DNA of 64,000 nucleotides, from positions 89,575,795-89,639,794 of the forward strand of contig OZ038382.1 of NCBI GenBank assembly GCA_964036045.1, written 5' to 3'. The stretch is from Eutreptiella sp. 'Long Island Sound 2002'. Its lineage: Eukaryota; Euglenozoa; Euglenophyceae; Eutreptiales; Eutreptiaceae. The position numbers were made by a program, and so were the translations under genes. Positions 58,301 to 64,000 of the stretch are shown piece by piece; within the stretch, counting starts at the first letter, position 1; each line of letters starts with the position of its first letter. The notes beneath the pieces were generated by a model. That model was not told the origin of the DNA. It made no database searches and saw nothing but the letters and a program-made list of their open reading frames with translations.

Positions 58301-58560
58301 GTGTGTCCGTCAAATATTTTGGGGGGTCTACACCCCCAAAACATTTGACGGATGTATGTCCGTCAAATATTTGACGCATGCCCATGCGTCAGTTATCTGG
58401 GGGGTCTACACCCCCAAAATATTTGACGGATGGGGTTCCGTCAAATATTTGGGGGGTCTACACCCCCAAAATATTTGACGGATGTATGTCGGTCAAATAT
58501 TTGACACATGCCCATGCGTCAGTTATCTGGGGGGTGTAGACCCCCAAAATATTTGACGGA
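55345..58560. repeat. ~52-bp double-hairpin tandem array
   Basis: Around 60 units, each with two palindromes: GACGGA-TGGGGT-TCCGTC (6-bp stem) and TTTGGGGG-GTCTACA-CCCCCAAA (8-bp stem), joined by ATATTT(G/C)A. Three units also carry an ACGCATG(T/C)CCATGCGT hairpin (55,462, 58,190, 58,374). Variation is mainly at CACGG/GACGG and loop bases. Frames reading G-F-R-Q-I-F-G-G-S-T-P-P-K are repeat-derived. Confidence 0.93.
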
Positions 58561-58569
58561 TGTATGTAC

Positions 58570-58879
58570 CCAAAGCACTCGATAGTGGCTTTAGCAACAC
58601 CGCACCACACCCCTCCTCGCGCAAATACCCATCCGCATCATCCGAGAATCCCGCACATCGGCCTTTCCTGGATAGCATCCCGGCTGCACGAAAGCCGATG
58701 AACACCTCGAAATTGAAGAGCAGGTTTACTCCCACCGCCACGGCCACCTCACAGTCATGCGCATACATGGGCTTGCATGCAGCATCCGTTGCCACCAACG
58801 AGGATGAACATGCAGTGTCAATGGTCATAGAGGGTCCCACCAACCCAAACACGTACGCCAACCAACTAGAAAAAAAAAC
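58570..58879 (-). CDS. ketosynthase exon of a type I polyketide synthase (partial)
   Basis: The minus-strand exon reads A-Y-V-F-G-L-V-G-P-S-M-T-I-D, then the active-site block T-A-C-S-S-S-L-V-A with the catalytic Cys, C-E-V-A-V-A-V-G-V-N-L-L near the middle, and F-S-D-D-A-D-G-Y-L-R-E-E-G-C-G followed by L-L-K-P-L-S-S-A-L. This is about 100 residues of the ~420-residue KS domain, which condenses acyl and malonyl units. The downstream HGTGT and N-H-F-G motifs are not in this exon. Splice sites: acceptor TTTTTCAG at 58,880 and donor G/GTACAT at 58,569, leading directly into the hairpin array. No other PKS exon was found in the window, so it is either a solitary fragment or an exon with very large introns. 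Confidence 0.85.
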
Positions 58880-58899
58880 CTGAAAAAGAAAAACAGGCA

Positions 58900-59600
58900 T
58901 ACCCTCCCTAGCCTCAACCATACAAGCAGGGAAATAACAGGGTGGGAGGGAGGGAGGGAGGGGAGGGAGGGTGGGAGGGAGGGAGGGAGGCTCTCTTGGG
59001 CGGCCGTAGGAGCTGTGTTGTGCTGTGTTGTGCTGTAATTTGCTGTGCTATGCTGTATGTTGTGCTGTGCTGTGATGTGCTGTGATGTGCTGTGCTGTGC
59101 CGTGCTGTGCTGTGCCGTGCTCGAAACCCACTACCCCCCCTCTCCACAGTTCCGGCCCAACCCGATGAACCCCCACCCACCCACCCCACCAGCAAAACTG
59201 ACCCGATTAGCTCAGGTGAGGTTGCTTGGGCCAGACATCAGGATTCTGTTCCCACTTGTCTTCAGTCACATATGAGCCCCCCGATTGGTTTGAGTCAGAG
59301 AGATGGGGTGGGGTGGGGTGGGGTGGGGTGGGGGGGGGTGGGGGGCACGTACCATCATTGAAGGGGTTGCAAGCACTGGTTGGGTTTCAGACGCTAGGGT
59401 CGAGACCACAACCCACTTCTACACCTCAAGGGTGTGGTGACAATGGGACAAGTCTGATATTGGGGGGGACACGGGGGGGGGGGGGGGCGAAGTCTGACAC
59501 GGGGGGGGGGGTAGAAAGGGTGTTGGGGTGGGGGGGGGGGTGATGGTCCATAAAAGTGTGATGTCTGATGTGTGATAGCCGACTAGGTCGCTATACACAT
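58900..59600. other. low-complexity DNA, no gene supported
   Basis: (GGGA)n at 58,941-58,990, a TGTGCTG repeat at 59,014-59,122, (GGTGG)n with G runs at 59,304-59,345 and several more G runs at 59,460-59,545. A possible CTCTCCACAG acceptor near 59,151 and CTCAG/GTGAGG donor near 59,216 on the plus strand enclose an open 65-bp stretch; too weak to call. Confidence 0.6.
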
Positions 59601-60785
59601 AGCCGGTGGGCAATGGAACTCTTGCAACGCACTGCCACACTGCCTAGGGGCAGCGGGCAGTGCAACTCCTGGCATACACTGCCTCACCACCGTGGGGCAG
59701 TGGGCACTGGAACTCCTGTAATACACCGCCTCACTACCTGAGGGCAGTGGTCAGTGGCACTCCTGCAATGCACGGCCTCGCTGCCTGGTGGCAGTGGGTA
59801 GTGGAACTCCTGGCATACACTGCCTAACTGCCTCGGGGCAGCGGGCAGTAAAAATCCTGCAATACACTCCCTCACTGCCTGGGGGCAGTGAGCAGTGCAA
59901 CTGCTGGCATACACTGCCTCACTGCCTTGGGGCAGTGGGCAGTGGAACTCTTTCAATACACTGCCTCACTGCCTGGGGGCAGGGGGCAGTGGGATTCGAG
60001 CAATGCACTGCCTCACTGCCAGGGGGCACTGGGCAGTGCAACTCATGCAATACACTACCTCGCTGCCTGGGCGCAGCGGGCAGTGCAACTCCTGGCATAC
60101 ACTGCCTCACTACCTTGGGGCAGTGGGCAGTGGAATTCCTGCAATACGCTGCCGCACTGCCTGGGGGTAGGGGGCAGCGCAACTGCTGCAATACACTGCC
60201 TCACTACCTGGGTGCCGTGGGCAGTGCAACTCCTGCACTGTAGTGCCGCATTGCCTAGGGGCAGTGGGCAATGCAACTTATGCAATACACTGCGTCACTG
60301 CCTGGGAGCAGCGGGTAGTGCAACTCATGCAACACAATGCCTCACTGCCTGGGGGGAGCGGGCAACGGGGGCCCTGCAAAACAGTGCTTCACGGCTTGGG
60401 GGCAGTGGGCAGTGCAACTCCTGCAATGCAATGCCTCACTGCCTGGGGCCATTGAGTAGTGCAACTCCTGCAACACACTGCCTCGCTGCCCAAAGGCCGT
60501 GGGCAGTGCAACACTTGCAATACACTGCCTCACTGGCTGGGGGCAGTGGGCAGCGGGACCCGTGCAATACACTGCTTCACGGCCTGGGCGCAGTCGGCAG
60601 TGCAACTCCTGCAATGCAAGGCCTCACTGCCTGGGGGCACTGGCACTGCAACTCCTGCAACACACTGCCTCATTGTGCGAGGGCAGTGGGCAGTGGGACT
60701 CCTGCAACACACTACCTCACTGCCAGGGGGCAGCGGGTAGTGCAACTCCTCCAATACATTGCCTCACTGCCTGGGGGGAGTGGGT
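59601..60785. repeat. GCAGTG minisatellite, reverse orientation
   Basis: About 24 units of GGGCAGTGCAACTCCTGCAA…ACTGCCTCACTGCCTGGGG. It is the most regular block of this family in the window. Confidence 0.9.
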
Positions 60786-60795
60786 AAAGTTGTGT

Positions 60796-62065
60796 CTAGT
60801 CTGTTGTGGTGTGTGATCTACTATGGCGTGCTGTAGTGTGCAGTGGCGTGGTGTGCTGTGGGTACATGAGGTGCGCTGTGGTGTGTTGCGGTGTCATGTG
60901 GTGTGGTCTAGTGTCATGTGTTGTGGCCTCGTGTCATATGGTGTCGTGTGGTGTGGTGTGGTGTGTTGCGGTCTGCAGTTGTGTGTGATCTGTTATGGTG
61001 TGCTTTACTCTGCGGGGGGGGGGGGGTTAGTGTGTTGTGGTCACATGACGTGCGTTGTGGTGTGATGTGTTGTCATGTGGTGTGGTTGGTTGGTTGGTTG
61101 GTGAAATGGTGTGTTCGTTGCTTGGCAGCTTGGGTTGTTTGGCTGGGTTATTTACTGGGTGTTTAGCCGGTTGGGGCATGTTGTGTGTTGTCTACACCCT
61201 GTGGTGTCTGTTGCCGTATGCTGTTGTATGCTTTGTGATGTCGTGTCTGTGGGTACACATGTATTTGCTGCCATTCCAAGGGAGGGGGCGGGAATCGTAA
61301 GCATTGAACATTTTTGTTACGGTAGCGTTCTAGGGAGCTGTTCTAGCGACGTTCTAGCGCCGTTCTAGCGAGAGATTGGCGGCACTACAACGGCGCTCGA
61401 CATCGCTAGAACAGTTCCCTAGAACGCCACTAAAACAAAAACATTCTTGCGTACGACCCCCCCCTCCTTGGAATGGCGGCAAATACATGTGTACCCACAG
61501 ACACGACATCACAGAGCACACAACAGCACACGGCACCACACACCACACGGTGCAGACACCACGGAGCATGCCCCAACCGGCTAAACACCCAGCAAATGAC
61601 CCCAGCAGCCAAACAACCCATGCTGCCAAGCAACGAACACACCATTCAACCAACTAGACAGCCAACCCTATCGCACGATACCCCTACCCAACACACCACA
61701 CCACACCACATGACACCAGACCACACCACATGACACCTGACCGCACCACATGAAAACACAGTACACCACAGCGCACGTCATGTGACCACAACACACTACC
61801 CCATCCGCACAATACAGCACACGACAACAGATCACACACTACAGCAGACCGCAGCACACCACACCACACCACACCACACCACACCACACCACGGCCACAT
61901 GACGCGAGGCCACAACACATGACACCCGACCACACCACATGACACCGCAACACACCACAGCGCACCTCATGTGACCACAACACACCACGCCACTGCACAG
62001 TACAGCACACCATAGTAGATCGCACACCACAATAGACTACAACACAGCACGGCACACCACACCAC
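60796..62065. mobile_element. 1.25-kb palindromic foldback with GTTCTAG core
   Basis: The left arm (60,796-61,375; TGTGGTGTG-rich, then TGGGTACACATGTATTTGCTG and a GTTCTAG cluster) is mirrored by the right arm (61,390-62,065; CTAGAAC cluster, CAAATACATGTGTACCCACA, then CACCACA-rich). The centre, near 61,383, consists of GCGTTCTAGCG/CGCTAGAAC words like the family II introns. No coding capacity was recognised. It is probably non-autonomous. Confidence 0.75.
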
Positions 62066-62069
62066 ATGA

Positions 62070-62520
62070 CACCACTTGCTTCACAACTACCTCCGGGGGG
62101 TTGAACTCAGGGGTGTGGGAGGGTGTTCTTTTCTTTGTTTCACAGGTGCATTTTCTCAATCAAATATGAACCAATTTGGAACATGACCACATTTCAAGTT
62201 GCAGGTGTGCCATGCTATGCTGTGCCGTGTGGTGGTGTGTTGTGGTCTCGTCCCCCCCGAAAAATGTGTGACGAAAACAAAAACGCCCCCCCCCCCCACC
62301 AGCGCTTGAAAGGAGGGCAGACCCACGGTGCCTGTGCCTATGTCAAAATGCGTGTGTGCATGTGTGTGTGTGTGTGTGTGTTTGTGTGTGTAAGCACATC
62401 TGACTGGACATGTCCCAAACGTGATGGTTTCTGTGTGTCTATGTGTCATGGAACCCCCTCTCTCCCACATTGGTGTCCGTTACTTGCCAAATGTTTGTGC
62501 ATGTTTTTGTTCTAGCCTCT
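62070..62520. repeat. second copy of the 43.3-43.6 kb duplicated segment
   Basis: See 43,291-43,610. Here the two halves are separated by a (TG)n-containing stretch (62,350-62,390) and a C run (62,287-62,297). Confidence 0.75.
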
Positions 62521-62600
62521 TTCTAGCGAAGCGTTCTAGTGACCTTCTAGCGTCGTTTTGGCGCCACTCGCTAGAACGTCGCCAGAGCGTTGCTAGACCG
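62510..62600. other. GTTCTAG word cluster (family II)
   Basis: GTTCTAGCC, TTTCTAGCG, GTTCTAGTG, TTCTAGCG, CGCTAGAACG and GCTAGACCG within 90 bp: a foldback. No flanking coding frame recognised. Confidence 0.55.
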
Positions 62601-62747
62601 CTTTTTTTTTGTGATTGAATTTCGGGTCGAAAATGCGTTTTTCTGAAAAATAAGTATGGAGCCCCTGGTACGGTAACAGGGGTCCAAGTTGCACCCTTCA
62701 TACCCCAAACCCCCTATGCCCATGGGTCCGGGTAACCACCACTTTTT

Positions 62748-62815
62748 TTCGTTCTAGCCTTCTAGCGCCATCTAGGCTAAAACAAAATTAGGTGTTCTAG
62801 CGCGTACCAAGGGCA
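62748..62815. other. GTTCTAG word cluster (family II) with shared end
   Basis: CGTTCTAGCC, TTCTAGCG and GTTCTAGCGCGTACCAAGGGCAC. The last word closely matches CTTCTAGCGTGTACCACGGGCAC at 25,648-25,670, next to another family II cluster, suggesting a common element end. Confidence 0.5.
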
Positions 62816-63460
62816 CCCTTGTTCCCCCTTCCTTTTTGCTTTCTGCTACTCTTTGCCTTCCTGCCCTTTCTCTCTCTGGTTCCGTCTTTTTCCCTCCGCT
62901 TAACCCCCCCCGCACACCCCCCTTTTGCCACAACTCTCTCGTCTGGTGTTCGGTGCCCGTGCTTGTTGTTGTGCCCCCCCCCCACCCCTTTATGTGCGCC
63001 CCTCCCCCCCCCCCGTTGCCTTTTCTATCTTTTTGCGTCGGCTACTTTCTGCTTCTCTGCTCTCGTGTCCCCCCCCCCCCCCGGCTGTCTTGTTTGTGCT
63101 CCACGGGTCGTGCCGCCCTGCTGTCCATTTTCCCTCTCGCTCTCTTTGTTTGCCTCGTGCGCCTGCTGGTTTGTTTTTGTTCCCGGGTGTTGCTGCCTCT
63201 GTTTTGTTTCCCTCTCTCTCTTCCTTGTTTTCCGGGGTTTTCCGTACCGTTGTTGTTGCCGCCCCGCCCTGTGTGGCCTCATTTTGCCGGTTGGTCCCCT
63301 CCCCCCTATTATGTGGTGCTTGGCCAGGTATTGTTTGTCTATTGCTAGTTTTTTTTCCCCTTTGCCCGGCCCCGGGCGCTCGGGGGCCTTTCGCCCCCTC
63401 TGCTCCCGCGCCCCCCTCTTTGTTTGTGCTTTGTGGGTGTCGTCACCGTGGCGCTCGTTT

Positions 63461-63515
<55 letters not shown>

Positions 63516-63862
63516 GTGTGTCTTCCTTGCGCGCCCCTTGTTTTCTATAGGCGGGTGTCGCCGCCCCTGCTCCAACCCCCCCCCCCCCCCCCCGCCCCTC
63601 TCTCTCTTGTTTTCTGGCAGCTGGGGGTTGTGCTGTTGCGTGTTGTGTTGTGTGGCGCCGTTTTGCGTGGCATCGCCGTGCTGCCGTGCTGCCCGGGGTG
63701 GCGGTTTTTTGGTTGTGTGGTGTGGTGTCGCGCCGTGTTGTTTGGTGCTTTTGGTCGTTGTGTTGGTTTGCCTTGTGCCATCTGTTGTTGCTGTGTGCTG
63801 TGCTGCTGTACTGGGTGTGGCGCGGTGCTTCGTTGCTTCGTGCCGTGCGGTGTTTAATCGAT
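62816..63862. other. pyrimidine-rich, A-poor stretch; no supported gene
   Basis: Several C runs (62,979, 63,007, 63,070, 63,577), a (TC)n tract at 63,464-63,512, and Cys/Leu/Pro/Phe-rich frames in three phases without domains. Resembles 42,160-43,080 in composition. Confidence 0.55.
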
Positions 63863-64000
63863 GCTATTATGATGCCGCTCCCTCTTTACGGAGTTCCTCT
63901 CCTGCCAAACCCAATTTACCATTCAATAATGAGGTTCCGTCCTCAACAACTTGTTCCGAGGCACAATGCATAGGCACACACAGACACAGAAGGGGCGGGG
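63863..64000. other. window end, nothing recognised
   Basis: Ordinary-complexity sequence truncated by the window edge. Confidence 0.4.

Noticed and set aside
62819-63857. Cys/Leu/Phe-rich long frames that look like membrane proteins
   Set aside because: The plus strand is almost free of A, so stops are rare and codons are forced to Cys/Leu/Phe/Pro. Three overlapping phases are open and none has a domain; the same applies at 42,573-43,115.

Overview
The window looks like a repeat-dominated stretch of a eukaryotic, probably algal or other protist, nuclear genome. Reasons: spliceosomal-type GT...AG introns, a type I polyketide-synthase ketosynthase exon, a Helitron, piggyBac-like transposases, long minisatellites and G/C homopolymers. 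No rRNA, tRNA, bacterial operon or CRISPR array was seen. I cannot name the species; genus-level guesses would not be supported.

Layout. 1-1,190: 48-bp minisatellite. About 2,460-6,200 (minus): a decayed piggyBac-like element (copy 1). 6,221-11,165 (plus): a two-gene transposon-like unit: an unassigned transposase-like gene ('family X' copy 1) followed by a Pro/Lys-rich gene. 11,375-16,210 (minus): several coherent exon-like ORFs of unknown function, one encoding an acidic/lysine-rich protein. 16,547-23,250 (plus): piggyBac copy 2, split by a 4.4-kb palindromic foldback element at 17,075-21,530. 23,310-25,660 (minus): family X copy 2. 25,660-29,206: ~47-bp minisatellite with orientation switches, then (TA)n. 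29,208-40,925: an 11.7-kb unit bounded by 14-bp inverted repeats, carrying a Helitron Rep/helicase gene and a leucine-rich-repeat ORF. 40,934-44,415: (TA)n, more minisatellite, low-complexity DNA. 44,745-55,340: 10-bp satellite with a 4.36-kb higher-order duplication. 55,345-58,560: array of ~52-bp double-hairpin units ending against a ketosynthase exon (58,570-58,879, minus). 58,900-64,000: low-complexity DNA, minisatellite, a 1.25-kb palindrome and a rearranged duplicate of 43.3-43.6 kb.

Two observations stand out. First, introns of each transposon-like gene are built from a short word specific to that element: TTCATAA/TTATGAA in family X copy 1 and its partner gene, GTTCTAG/CTAGAAC in family X copy 2, and GCGTTCTGCGCGTT-type words in the piggyBac elements and the 11-13 kb gene. 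Introns at equivalent positions in the two family X copies carry different words. Second, the Helitron polyprotein appears to be Rep - Pif1-type helicase - SAP - Ulp1/C48-type cysteine protease - basic linker - C-terminal J-domain with an intact HPD. A promoter-like 26-bp motif is repeated 11 times around its ORFs.

Most genes here are transposon genes in various stages of decay (frameshifts, often at homopolymers, and nonsense codons). No operon-like cooperation is claimed beyond genes lying in the same element.
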